Below are positions 8,899 through 17,617 of a DNA stretch of 64,000 nt, one piece after another. The stretch's first letter is position 1; every line of letters starts with the position of its first letter. The DNA lies in contig JAFEBW010000009.1 in NCBI GenBank assembly GCA_018242445.1, positions 60,668 through 124,667 on the forward strand, in the 5' to 3' direction. Source of the stretch: Pseudomonadota bacterium (GTDB taxonomy: Bacteria > Pseudomonadota > Gammaproteobacteria > Xanthomonadales > Xanthomonadaceae). The notes beneath the pieces were generated by a model. It was not told the origin of the DNA. It did not search any database and saw nothing but the letters and a program-made list of their open reading frames with translations. Position numbers and translations under genes: made by a program.

Positions 8899-10073
8899 AC
8901 ACGATCAAGCACATCAAAAATCGATCCGATCTGGCCGTGGCGGGAGCCACCCCGGCATTTGCCGAAACATTGCACGTCGGCCGACCGAACATCGGCGACC
9001 GCGACGGCTTCCTGCAGCGGGTCGGGCAAATTCTCGACAGCCACTGGCTGACCAACCACGGGCCCACCGTGGGCGAGTTCGAACGCCGCATCGCCGAGCG
9101 ACTCGGGGTGAAGCACTGCGTGGCGATGTGCAACGGCACCATCGCGCTGGAAATAGCAATCCGCGCACTCGGACTGGAAAGCGAGGTCATCGTGCCGTCG
9201 TGGACCTTCGTCGCCACCGCGCACGCGCTGTACTGGCAAGGCATCACGCCCGTGTTCGCCGACATCGACCCGCGCACGCACAATCTCGACCCTGATGCGG
9301 TGCGGCGGATGATCACCCCGCGCACCACCGGCATCATCGGCGTGCACCTGTGGGGCCGCGCCGCACCAGTCGACGAGCTGCAAGCGATCGCCGACGAGCA
9401 CGGATTGAAGCTGATGTTCGACGCCGCGCATGCCTTCGGCTCGACGTGGCGCGGCCAGACGATCGGCTGCTTCGGTGCCTGCGAGGTGCTCAGCTTCCAT
9501 GCCACCAAGGCATTCAACACCATGGAAGGGGGCGCTGTCGTCACCAACGACGACGAACTCGCCGAAGCCATGCGCCTGATGCGCAACTTCGGTTTCAAGG
9601 GCTACGACAACGTCATCCACCCCGGCACCAACGGCAAGATGATCGAGGTGTGCGCCGCGATGGGCCTGGCCAACCTCGGCGCGTTCGCGTCGGTGGTCGC
9701 CAGCAACCGGGCCCACCACGCCGCCTACGTCGAGGCGCTGGCGGGCATTCCCGGCATCAGCGTGCTCAACTACGACCCGGATGAATCCAACAGCCATCAC
9801 TACGTCGTGCTCGAGATCGGCGACGCCTACCCGGCCACGCGCGACGAACTGGTCGCCGCCCTGCAGGCCGAGAACATCCTGGTCCGCAAGTATTTCTGGC
9901 CCGGTTGCCACGGCATGCAGCCCTACCGCGGCTTGTTTCCGCATGCGGGGCTGATGTTGCCCCGCACGATCGAGGTGGCGTCGCGGGTCGTCGTGTTGCC
10001 CAACGGCACCAGTCTGCCCGACGGCGCGATCGCCACGATCGCTGCCGTTTGCCGCGCCCTCATCGGCGCCTGA
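8895..10073 (+). CDS. DegT/DnrJ/EryC1-family sugar aminotransferase (PLP)
   Basis: 392 aa, the usual length for nucleotide-sugar aminotransferases. V-P-S-W-T-F-V-A-T, D-A-A-H-A-F-G-S and S-F-H-A-T-K-A-F-N (the Lys that binds PLP) followed by E-G-G-A-V-V are diagnostic. These enzymes aminate keto-deoxy sugars such as dTDP-4-keto-6-deoxyglucose. The GNAT gene at 12778 in the same operon could acetylate the product, as in the WecE/WecD pair. The start ATG overlaps the upstream stop. The exact sugar specificity (VioA, WecE, QdtB or similar) is not determinable here. Confidence 0.88.
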   Translation: MNTIKHIKNRSDLAVAGATPAFAETLHVGRPNIGDRDGFLQRVGQILDSHWLTNHGPTVGEFERRIAERLGVKHCVAMCNGTIALEIAIRALGLESEVIVPSWTFVATAHALYWQGITPVFADIDPRTHNLDPDAVRRMITPRTTGIIGVHLWGRAAPVDELQAIADEHGLKLMFDAAHAFGSTWRGQTIGCFGACEVLSFHATKAFNTMEGGAVVTNDDELAEAMRLMRNFGFKGYDNVIHPGTNGKMIEVCAAMGLANLGAFASVVASNRAHHAAYVEALAGIPGISVLNYDPDESNSHHYVVLEIGDAYPATRDELVAALQAENILVRKYFWPGCHGMQPYRGLFPHAGLMLPRTIEVASRVVVLPNGTSLPDGAIATIAAVCRALIGA

Positions 10074-10102
10074 CATGGCTTTGGGCATGCCGCGGTGAAC
10101 GG

Positions 10103-10813
10103 ATGAAAGTCGCGATCATGCAACCGTATTTCCTGCCCTACATCGGCTACTTCCAGTTGATTGGCGCGGCAGACAAGTTCGTGATCTACGACAACATCAA
10201 GTACACCAAGAAGGGATGGATCAACCGCAACCGGTATCTGCTGGACGGTCGCGACGAGATGTTCTCGCTGCCGTTGAAAAAAGATTCCGATGCCCTCGAC
10301 GTGCGCGACCGGCGGCTGGCTGCGGATTTCGATCGCGCCAAACTGCTCAACCGGCTCGCCGAGGCGTATCGGCGCGCGCCCCGCTACGGCGAGGTGATGC
10401 CGTTGCTGCAACGGATCATCGAGTGTCGCGACGACAACTTGTTCGGTTTCATCCATGCATCCCTGTCCGCCGTCTGCCGGTATCTGGGCATCGACACGCC
10501 GCTCATCGTCTCCTCGACTCTGGAGGTCGATCACAGCCTGCAGGGGCAGGATCGCGTGCTCGCGATCTGCCGGCGCCTGGGCGCGGACACGTACATCAAT
10601 GCCATCGGCGGCCGCGAGCTGTATTCGCACGACGACTTCGCCGCGCAGGGCATCGAACTACGCTTCCTGCAGTCGCTGCCTTCCGATTACCCGCAGTTCG
10701 GGCGGCCGTTCGTGCCGTGGCTGTCGATCCTGGATGTGATGATGTTCAACACCCGCGAATCGATTTCACGCCACCGGCTGCGCCAATGCGAAACGACCGG
10801 GCGCGATCCATGA
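10103..10813 (+). CDS. WbqC-like family protein
   Basis: 236 aa starting M-K-V-A-I-M-Q-P-Y-F-L-P-Y-I-G-Y-F-Q, the hallmark N-terminus of the WbqC family. Members occur in O-antigen and other glycan clusters next to sugar aminotransferases and acyltransferases; their reaction is not well established. Further family features are Y-D-N-I-K-Y-T-K-K-G-W-I-N-R-N and S-L-P-x-Y-P near the C-terminus. It follows the aminotransferase with a 29-base gap and is probably cotranscribed. It may work in N-acylation of the amino sugar; this is inference from context. Confidence 0.85.
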   Translation: MKVAIMQPYFLPYIGYFQLIGAADKFVIYDNIKYTKKGWINRNRYLLDGRDEMFSLPLKKDSDALDVRDRRLAADFDRAKLLNRLAEAYRRAPRYGEVMPLLQRIIECRDDNLFGFIHASLSAVCRYLGIDTPLIVSSTLEVDHSLQGQDRVLAICRRLGADTYINAIGGRELYSHDDFAAQGIELRFLQSLPSDYPQFGRPFVPWLSILDVMMFNTRESISRHRLRQCETTGRDP

Positions 10814-10834
10814 CGGAACATGACGGAACGAGCC

Positions 10835-11797
10835 ATGCATCGCTGGCATAAATTGGGGCGCATCTTCGATCCTCAGGACGTTCGTGGTCGAGCGTGGCTG
10901 AAGGAATTCGCGCAGGCGCCGGCGACCCTGTTGTTCGACGATCGCCTTCGCGTCTATTTCTCGTGCCGTCCGCCAGCCGATGCCGATGGGCAATACGCCA
11001 GCAGATCCGCATGGGTGGATCTGGACCGGCGCGATCTCACCCGCGTCCTGGGTGTCGCCGGGCAGCCGATACTGCCGTTGGGCGAGCTTGGATGTTTCGA
11101 CGAGTTCGGCACGTATCCGGTTACGGTCGCGCGCGATGGGGCACGGATCGTCGCCTATTATGCCGGCTGGACACGCTGTCAGTCGGTTCCGTTCAACACC
11201 GCGATCGGAATGGCCTGGAGCGACGATGGCGGCGATCACTTCGTGAAGGCCGGCCCGGGGCCCGTGCTGGGGTATTCGCCCGACGAGCCTTTCGTGATCA
11301 GTGGGCCGAAATTGCGGCGATGGGATGGCATCTGGCACCTGTTCTACATTGCAGGCCGAAAGTGGCTGCTCGATGACGGCCGCCCCGAACCGATTTACCG
11401 CATTCGCATGGCCACATCCACGGATGGCATCACGTGGGCCAAGGCTGGTCGGGATTTGATACCAGCATGTCGAGGGGAAAACGAAGCGCAGGCCAGCCCG
11501 GATGTCTTCCGCGGACGCAAGCGTTTTCACATGTTCTTTTGCCATCGTCACGGCACTGATTACCGCAATCATGCCCGCGGCTATCGGATCGGCTATGCGC
11601 ATTCGACCGATTTGCTCAACTGGACGCGCGACGACGCATGCGCCGGACTGGACGTTTCCGCCGAAGGATGGGATTCCGAAATGGTCAGCTATCCGCATGT
11701 CTTCGAGTTGGATGGAAATATCTACATGTTGTATTTGGGCAATCAGGTGGGCCGCTGGGGCTTCGGGCTTGCCCGCCTCGACGGCGAGCTGGATTGA
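10835..11797 (+). CDS. five-bladed beta-propeller glycosidase-like protein (first tandem copy)
   Basis: About 320 aa with repeated S-x-D-G-x-x-W/F blades (W-S-D-D-G-G-D-H-F, S-T-D-G-I-T-W, H-S-T-D-L-L-N-W) typical of GH43/GH32/GH130-like propellers. I chose the ATG at 10835 because the downstream paralogue begins at the corresponding point (x-K-L-G-x-I-F-D-P) and GGAA lies seven bases upstream; the ATG at 10820 in the same frame is an alternative. It is clearly related to the next gene and sits inside a glycan biosynthesis operon, so a biosynthetic or glycan-binding role is as likely as hydrolysis. I do not recognise a specific function. Confidence 0.75.
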   Translation: MHRWHKLGRIFDPQDVRGRAWLKEFAQAPATLLFDDRLRVYFSCRPPADADGQYASRSAWVDLDRRDLTRVLGVAGQPILPLGELGCFDEFGTYPVTVARDGARIVAYYAGWTRCQSVPFNTAIGMAWSDDGGDHFVKAGPGPVLGYSPDEPFVISGPKLRRWDGIWHLFYIAGRKWLLDDGRPEPIYRIRMATSTDGITWAKAGRDLIPACRGENEAQASPDVFRGRKRFHMFFCHRHGTDYRNHARGYRIGYAHSTDLLNWTRDDACAGLDVSAEGWDSEMVSYPHVFELDGNIYMLYLGNQVGRWGFGLARLDGELD

Positions 11798-11827
11798 TTC
11801 ACGAGCCGCACGACGCGAGGGCACGGT

Positions 11828-12781
11828 TTGAATTGGATCAAACTCGGAAAAATCTTTGACCCGACGCTGCATGCCTTGCCGGGGCGCTGCTTCTACTTCG
11901 CGCAGTCGCCTCAAGCGCTCGTGTGCAACGGCCATGTGCGGGTCTATTTTTCTTCGCGCGAACGCGAGCCCGAGGGCATGTACATCAGCCATGTCGCGTG
12001 GGTGGATTTCGACCCAACCTTCCGCCACATACGGCAGATCGCTACCGGCATCACCCTGCCGAGGGGCGAACTGGGATGCTTCGACGAGCACGGCGTCTTT
12101 CCGCTCAGTCCGTTGCGGCACGATGGGCGGATTCTCGCCTATACCACCGGTTGGAGCCGTCGCGTCGCCGTCTCGGTGGAAACAGGCATCGGCCTGGTCG
12201 AGAGCTTCGACGGCGGTTCGACATTCCAGCGTTTGGGCAATGGTCCCGTGCTGTCGGCTTCCTTGCGCGAGCCCTGTCTGGTCGGTGACGCCTTCGTGCG
12301 CGTGTACGACGGCATGTTCCACATGTGGTACATCTTCGGCACCGGCTGGAAGCATTTTTCGGCGGGTGCGGCGGCCGATCGCACGTACAAAATAGGCCAT
12401 GCAACCTCGATGGATGGCATGCACTGGCGCAAGGAAGAGGCCAGGCAGATCATTGCCGACCGCCTTGGCCACGACGAAAGTCAGGCGCTGCCGAGCGTGT
12501 TGCGCATCGGCAGTCGCTGGCACATGGTGTTCTGTTACCGGCAATCGTTCGACTTCCGCAGCAACAAGGCGCGCGGCTACCGGCTGGGGCATGCAACGTC
12601 GGACGATCTGGTGCATTGGACTCGCGACGATGAAAGCCTCGGCCTCGACCTGTCTGAGGTTGGCTGGGATTCCGAGATGATGTGCTACCCGCATCTGTTC
12701 GAATACGATGGGCGAGTGCACTTGCTTTACAACGGCAATGCGTTCGGGCGCGATGGCTTCGGCTTGGCGGTGCTGACATGA
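11828..12781 (+). CDS. five-bladed beta-propeller glycosidase-like protein (second tandem copy)
   Basis: 317 aa and similar to the preceding gene along its whole length, sharing G-E-L-G-C-F-D-E, the blade motif S-F-D-G-G-S-T-F and the C-terminal W-D-S-E-M motif. The start appears to be TTG at 11828, preceded by a GAGGG sequence; there is no upstream in-frame ATG. It overlaps the following GNAT gene by ATGA. The two copies probably arose by tandem duplication and have diverged. Function unknown; family members are found in O-antigen and capsule clusters. Confidence 0.75.
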   Translation: MNWIKLGKIFDPTLHALPGRCFYFAQSPQALVCNGHVRVYFSSREREPEGMYISHVAWVDFDPTFRHIRQIATGITLPRGELGCFDEHGVFPLSPLRHDGRILAYTTGWSRRVAVSVETGIGLVESFDGGSTFQRLGNGPVLSASLREPCLVGDAFVRVYDGMFHMWYIFGTGWKHFSAGAAADRTYKIGHATSMDGMHWRKEEARQIIADRLGHDESQALPSVLRIGSRWHMVFCYRQSFDFRSNKARGYRLGHATSDDLVHWTRDDESLGLDLSEVGWDSEMMCYPHLFEYDGRVHLLYNGNAFGRDGFGLAVLT

Positions 12782-13239
12782 CTGGCTCGGGATGGGAGCA
12801 TGCCGAGAATCGCGCCGACGCAGCGGAAATTCATGCGCACCTCGTCCGTTGCGATGCGCGCTTCGTGCCGCCATTGTCGGGGCGTGTCGATCTGCACGCA
12901 TATGCGCACCGATTGCATGCCCGGGCATGCCGTTTCGAGGCGTGGTCGGACGGGGTGTTGATAGGGTTGGTTGCGGCATACCTCGACGACCGGGACGGCG
13001 CCGCCTTCGTCAGCAACATCAGCGTCGAATCGGCGTTTCTGCGGCAAGGCGTCGCCACCGCGCTGCTCGTCAAAGCGATCGCTGCCGCCAACGCCGCCGG
13101 ACGCCGAAAAGTCCGCTTGAGAGTGGGCGCCGACAACGTCGCAGCACAACGTTTATATGAAAAACTGGGATTCCGTGCCTGCGCCAGCGAAGGCGGGCAG
13201 ATACTCATGCAACTGAACGTGCCGGGAACGATCCAATGA
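12778..13239 (+). CDS. GNAT-family N-acetyltransferase
   Basis: 153 aa. The GNAT core is clear: V-S-N-I-S-V-E-S, then the acetyl-CoA loop R-Q-G-V-A-T-A-L-L, and the C-terminal A-A-Q-R-L-Y-E-K-L-G-F motif. The ATG at 12778 overlaps the upstream stop and is preferred over the longer frame from 12682, which overlaps the propeller gene. In this operon a natural substrate would be the 4-amino sugar made by the aminotransferase at 8895, as WecD does for TDP-fucosamine; this is inferred from neighbourhood only. It overlaps the next gene by ATGA. Confidence 0.82.
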   Translation: MTGSGWEHAENRADAAEIHAHLVRCDARFVPPLSGRVDLHAYAHRLHARACRFEAWSDGVLIGLVAAYLDDRDGAAFVSNISVESAFLRQGVATALLVKAIAAANAAGRRKVRLRVGADNVAAQRLYEKLGFRACASEGGQILMQLNVPGTIQ

Positions 13240-13985
13240 CTACACGCGACTACAACATCGAAGGACGCGACGTCGCCGAGCACAAGTACGCCTACGGCTT
13301 CGACTTCGATGTCATGCATCCTTACATGGTGCGTTCGTTCCAGCCGTTCTTCCGCCACGGCAGTCTGCTGGAATTGGGCAGCTACAAGGGTGACTTCACC
13401 ACCCGCCTGGTGGCGCACTTCGACGACATCACCTGCGTCGAGGCATCCGACGAAGCGTTGACGATTGCGCGCGGACGTCTAGGCGGCAAGGCCGCCTTCG
13501 TGCACGCGCGCTTCGAGACCGTGCAATTGCCGCGCCGCTACGACAACATCGTGCTGACCCACGTGCTCGAGCATCTCGACGATCCGGTTGCGGTACTCCG
13601 GAGGATCAACAACGAATGGCTCACTGACGGTGGTCGTTTCTTCCTGGTCTGCCCCAACGCCAATGCGCCATCGCGGCAGATCGCCGTGAAGATGGGGTTG
13701 ATCGACCACAATGCTGCGGTCACGCCGGCCGAGGCCGAACACGGCCACCGCGTCACCTATGCCCTCGACACCCTCGAGCGCGACGCCACCCGCGCCGGCC
13801 TGCGGGTGATCCACCGCAGCGGGATCTTCTTCAAGGCGCTGGCAAACTTCCAGTGGGATCGCCTGTTGCAGACCGACATCGTCTCGCCGCAATACCTGGA
13901 TGGTTGCTACATGCTCGGCCAGCAGTACCCGGATCTGTGTGCGAGCATATTCCTGCTCTGCGAACGCGGGGCTGTTGTCCGATGA
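13236..13985 (+). CDS. class I SAM-dependent methyltransferase
   Basis: 249 aa. Motif I L-L-E-L-G-S-Y-K-G-D near residue 45, the acidic motif II (C-V-E-A-S-D), and the post-motif T-H-V-L-E-H-L-D-D-P mark a UbiE/COQ5-like fold. It is the last gene of the plus-strand glycan operon, coupled by ATGA to the GNAT gene, and probably methylates a sugar or glycan intermediate. It ends 72 bases before the convergent flippase gene; no good terminator is visible between them. Confidence 0.82.
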   Translation: MTTRDYNIEGRDVAEHKYAYGFDFDVMHPYMVRSFQPFFRHGSLLELGSYKGDFTTRLVAHFDDITCVEASDEALTIARGRLGGKAAFVHARFETVQLPRRYDNIVLTHVLEHLDDPVAVLRRINNEWLTDGGRFFLVCPNANAPSRQIAVKMGLIDHNAAVTPAEAEHGHRVTYALDTLERDATRAGLRVIHRSGIFFKALANFQWDRLLQTDIVSPQYLDGCYMLGQQYPDLCASIFLLCERGAVVR

Positions 13986-14057
13986 AATCCTGCAGACCCC
14001 CAGCATCGGCAACCATTCGATTTGGTGCGCGATCCTGACAGAAGCATCACCCATCCG

Positions 14058-15356
14058 TCATGACACCGCATTCGATGGCCTGGCACGCTCACCCGACCGG
14101 CTGTTAGACAGACATGCCAGGCACCCAAGCGCCATGAAACCTTCTCCCGCGAGCAAGGACAGCGCAGATCCCATACCCATCATCCGTGGCAGCAATATCA
14201 GATTCAGCACGACGACCAATGCCATCCCCAAGCTCTCGACGACGACTCGCAGCCGTTGCCGATTTGATGCCGTCAAATTCGTCGCCATGGCTTGATGAAA
14301 AGCGAACAGCGCCGGCCAGGGTGCCAGCGCCCACAAAAAACGCGTGCTGCCCGAAAATGCATGGCCGAAAACATACGGCACGAATGGAATCGAAGCAATG
14401 ACTAGCAAAGTTGCGGCCAATCCATACGCAACGCCCGCCATGGCCACTCTGCGAGTCATCGACCCGGAATGGTGCTGGCCATGCGCCGCAAACATTCTCG
14501 GCAACGCCGCCGTGATCAGGCCGGAAACCGGCAGCGCGAACACACTGACGACGCGAAATGCGGCCGTGTAAGGGCCGACAAGCGCTGCCCCCAGGAACTG
14601 CAACATCAAGACCTTGTCCACTTCCTGATAACTCTGCCCCACCAGCGTCCCGACTGCGTAGCTCGTTCCTTCCTTCAACATCCCGTATACGGGAATCCGC
14701 GTGCGCCAAACGGGGAGCCCGGAAGCCCAAGCAATCAAACCGACAGACCCCATCACACCCAGAACCGAACCGATGAGGTGCGACCAGGCCACCCAATCCG
14801 GCTTGCCTGGCACCCCCAAGCAGACCACCAGCAATCCGACGCATAAACGACCGGCCGGCACCAGACACATCGCCAGCGCCGCCAGCGCTCCTCTCCCCAG
14901 CGCAAAGCACAACCCGGTCGCAGCTTGTGCAATCGGGAGGAGGATCAATTCGCCCACCGCAAGCATCGCTATCGACAACACGCCCATGCGCTCACGCATG
15001 CCCATGACAGCCAGGATCATGACGACCGCGGAAAGCGCCAAACCCGTCGTCGCTACTTGTGCGATGGCCGTGGCCCACACCTGCCGCGATTGCGTTCGGT
15101 CAATCGCCACGCGCCGCATGAGAACGTAAGTCACGCCCCAGCCTGACAAAGGCGCAACGAGCATCACGGCCGCTATCGTTCCGGCGAACAACCCGTATCC
15201 GGCCACTCCCATCCATCGCAATAGAAGGATCAGGTAGAGCGCTTGAATCAGTGCCCGCAACCCCAACCCCGCACTACCGAGAATGGCGTCCTTGCCGAGC
15301 CGGCCCACTTTGGACCAACCGGCGCGCGCCCACGAAGACGATTCCCTTCGATTCAT
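14058..15356 (-). CDS. oligosaccharide flippase (Wzx/PST-like membrane protein)
   Basis: 432 aa, nearly all hydrophobic, with about 12 membrane segments and the loop M-G-V-A-G-Y-G-L-F-A typical of polysaccharide transporters of the MOP superfamily. The start ATG at 15356 overlaps the upstream glycosyltransferase stop (ATGA); the longer frame to 15563 runs back into that gene. It would move lipid-linked glycan units across the inner membrane. It is the last gene of the minus-strand operon, so glycan assembly and export are encoded together. Confidence 0.83.
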   Translation of the reverse strand: MNRRESSSWARAGWSKVGRLGKDAILGSAGLGLRALIQALYLILLLRWMGVAGYGLFAGTIAAVMLVAPLSGWGVTYVLMRRVAIDRTQSRQVWATAIAQVATTGLALSAVVMILAVMGMRERMGVLSIAMLAVGELILLPIAQAATGLCFALGRGALAALAMCLVPAGRLCVGLLVVCLGVPGKPDWVAWSHLIGSVLGVMGSVGLIAWASGLPVWRTRIPVYGMLKEGTSYAVGTLVGQSYQEVDKVLMLQFLGAALVGPYTAAFRVVSVFALPVSGLITAALPRMFAAHGQHHSGSMTRRVAMAGVAYGLAATLLVIASIPFVPYVFGHAFSGSTRFLWALAPWPALFAFHQAMATNLTASNRQRLRVVVESLGMALVVVLNLILLPRMMGMGSALSLLAGEGFMALGCLACLSNSRSGERARPSNAVS

Positions 15357-16432
15357 GTTCGCGGTTCGCGATTTGGCGCACCATGCCACGCAGGAAGGCT
15401 GCGCGGCTGTTGGCGCCACGTCGGCATTCGCATGCGAATGGAGCGCCAGCCCGTGACGAAAAATCCGACAAAACTGAAATGGCTGTGGATATCCTTCAGC
15501 GCAACAGCCGCTGCCCCAAAGTCCCTGGCTCGAACCGCCCACGCAAGCAACGCGACGGCACAATCCCAGCGGTAACCGTCGGAATATGCTGCCCGACTTG
15601 AAAAATAGGCCCGCGCATCGGTATCAAATTCCAGACACGATTTATACAACGACACGCGAGCCGATGCGCCCGATCGCAATATCGAATGGGCGCTCTGTCG
15701 ATAGGCGGTCACCACTTCGGGAAGATAGGCCACCCGGACGCAGGATGTGGCATAGGCGCTGAGCACACTGTCGCCAAACCTATATTCCTTGCGACACAAG
15801 CCCGATGCGAGCCAATCCTCCAGCAGCTTGCGCCTGAGCAAAATCGTGCTCGTCCGCAGAATTTTCGGGAAATGCCAGGTCGGAAATAGCTGGCCTTCAA
15901 GGTAATTCATCGCGACGCGGCGATGCACCGACCGCACCGGATTTCCCTCCCACCCATCTGCGTTTCTCCATATCCGGAACCAATCGGCATGAACGATCCC
16001 CGCTCCAGGGTCGGCCCGCAGGAGATTCACTTGCCGTTGCAGCTTGTCCGACGAGCACCAGTAATCGTCTCCATCGCAAAAGCTGACGAATTCACCACGG
16101 GCCCGCGCAAACAACCTCTTGCTGTTGGCGTTTGCGCCAACATTTTCGCCGGAATGGACGGCACGGATGATTTCCGGATACCTGCGCTGGTAGTCGAGAA
16201 CCAAATCCAGCGTTCCATCGCTCGAAGCATCCTCGCCTATGATCAATTCGAAGGTGAAATCGCACCGTTGCGCCAGCACTCCTTCGATCGCATTGGCGAT
16301 GAAATCAACGTGGTTGTAGGTGAAAATCAGAACGCTTACCAAAGGGTCGGCTACCAATCGAACCGGATCGCTGACCTCGATGATCTCGTCGTTGTTCATG
16401 GCCCCAATCCATCGATCAAAATGCCGGCGCAT
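15353..16432 (-). CDS. glycosyltransferase family 2
   Basis: 359 aa. GT-A signature V-S-V-L-I-F-T-Y-N-H near residue 32, I-I-G-E-D-A-S-S-D-G-T, and the metal-binding S-F-C-D-G-D-D-Y-W. The ATG at 16432 is favoured: it follows the upstream stop by three bases and has AGGA eight bases ahead; the ATG at 16399 is an alternative. The protein is soluble and cytoplasmic and probably adds one sugar to the lipid-linked glycan. Donor and acceptor are unknown. Confidence 0.85.
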   Translation of the reverse strand: MRRHFDRWIGAMNNDEIIEVSDPVRLVADPLVSVLIFTYNHVDFIANAIEGVLAQRCDFTFELIIGEDASSDGTLDLVLDYQRRYPEIIRAVHSGENVGANANSKRLFARARGEFVSFCDGDDYWCSSDKLQRQVNLLRADPGAGIVHADWFRIWRNADGWEGNPVRSVHRRVAMNYLEGQLFPTWHFPKILRTSTILLRRKLLEDWLASGLCRKEYRFGDSVLSAYATSCVRVAYLPEVVTAYRQSAHSILRSGASARVSLYKSCLEFDTDARAYFSSRAAYSDGYRWDCAVALLAWAVRARDFGAAAVALKDIHSHFSFVGFFVTGWRSIRMRMPTWRQQPRSLPAWHGAPNREPRT

Positions 16433-16435
16433 CGC

Positions 16436-17617
16436 TCATTCCTGGCCCCGCGAAGCCGTCGCAAACGCCCGAAGGGATCCGCGCAACGCCTGACCGAAGT
16501 GCTGCCACTCGAACTGCTCGGCGAAACCGCGTGCCGTTTTGCGCAGGGGGCTGGCCGAACCATCGTGCAGCAGATCGATGACTGTCCGCGCCATCTCGAC
16601 ATAATTCTCGGCCGGAACGCAATGGCCGGAAATGCCTTCAGACACCGCGTCGGGCACGCCCCCGACCGCGAAGGCCATGGTCGGCAGGCCATGCGCAGCA
16701 GCCTCCACCGCGACCATGCCGAATCCTTCCACATCGCCGGGCAGGTCGCGCACCGGGAAGACATGCAGGTCGGATGCACGATAAGCCATGCTCAGCGTGG
16801 CGTCGTCCTGCGCACCGATGAATTTCAAGTTGCCGGAAACTCCCATCGCGGCGGCGCGCTGACGGATACGCTCGCCGAGGCCCATGCTGCTGCCCTGCAG
16901 CAGGTCGGGTTCCTCGTCGCCCAGCACCACGAGGCACACGTCCGGCACGGATGCCGCGATCGCCGGCAGGGCGCGTTCGACGAATTCCAGCAGCCCTTTG
17001 CGGGCGATCAGGCGCCCCACCGACAACAGCAACGGGCACTCGCCCAAGCCAAAGCGTGTCCGAAAATCGTTGGGCCCAACGTCCGGCGCAGGCAGGTCGA
17101 CTCCCGGGTGCACGATGGTGATGCGTGCAGAATCCACCCCGATCGAACGCGCCAGCGCTGCGGTGTTGGCGCTGTTGGCCACGCACAGGTCGGCACGGCG
17201 GATGAACGGTCGCCAGCACCAACGATAAATCGGGTGTTCGGCGATCAGATCCAATCCGTGCACATAGATGATGCACCGTGCGCCGACACACTTTGCCGCC
17301 AGCCACGCGAACGGCGCTGCCAGGCCGCTGCCGGCGAGCACGACATCGGGGCGGAAACGCCGAGCCGCCGTCACGCCACGCAGCAGCGCCCCGCCAAAGA
17401 ATTTCCACAGCGGCGCAGGAGCCACTTCGTGGACGCCGATCGCGTCTGGCAGGAAAGCACGGGCACCACGGGGCCCCACGACCGCAACCTCGAATTCGTT
17501 CGCCAGTTCGATCGCCATGTGCCTGTTCAGCCGCTCCATGCCGCCCCGCATCGGCGGGAAATTGCGGGTGATGAGCAGAACGCGCAGGCGCCCGCTGGAT
17601 CGCTCCGGCTCAGGCAT
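16436..17617 (-). CDS. glycosyltransferase family 4
   Basis: 393 aa with the GT-B fold of family 4: an N-terminal glycine-rich loop (P-P-M-R-G-G-M-E-R), L-L-S-V-G-R-L-I-A-R-K-G in the C-terminal domain, and the E-x7-E motif (E-G-F-G-M-V-A-V-E). The start at 17617 overlaps the end of the methyltransferase gene by eight bases. It is part of the minus-strand operon 19217-14058. A retaining hexosyltransferase acting on the lipid-linked glycan is likely. Confidence 0.87.
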   Translation of the reverse strand: MPEPERSSGRLRVLLITRNFPPMRGGMERLNRHMAIELANEFEVAVVGPRGARAFLPDAIGVHEVAPAPLWKFFGGALLRGVTAARRFRPDVVLAGSGLAAPFAWLAAKCVGARCIIYVHGLDLIAEHPIYRWCWRPFIRRADLCVANSANTAALARSIGVDSARITIVHPGVDLPAPDVGPNDFRTRFGLGECPLLLSVGRLIARKGLLEFVERALPAIAASVPDVCLVVLGDEEPDLLQGSSMGLGERIRQRAAAMGVSGNLKFIGAQDDATLSMAYRASDLHVFPVRDLPGDVEGFGMVAVEAAAHGLPTMAFAVGGVPDAVSEGISGHCVPAENYVEMARTVIDLLHDGSASPLRKTARGFAEQFEWQHFGQALRGSLRAFATASRGQE

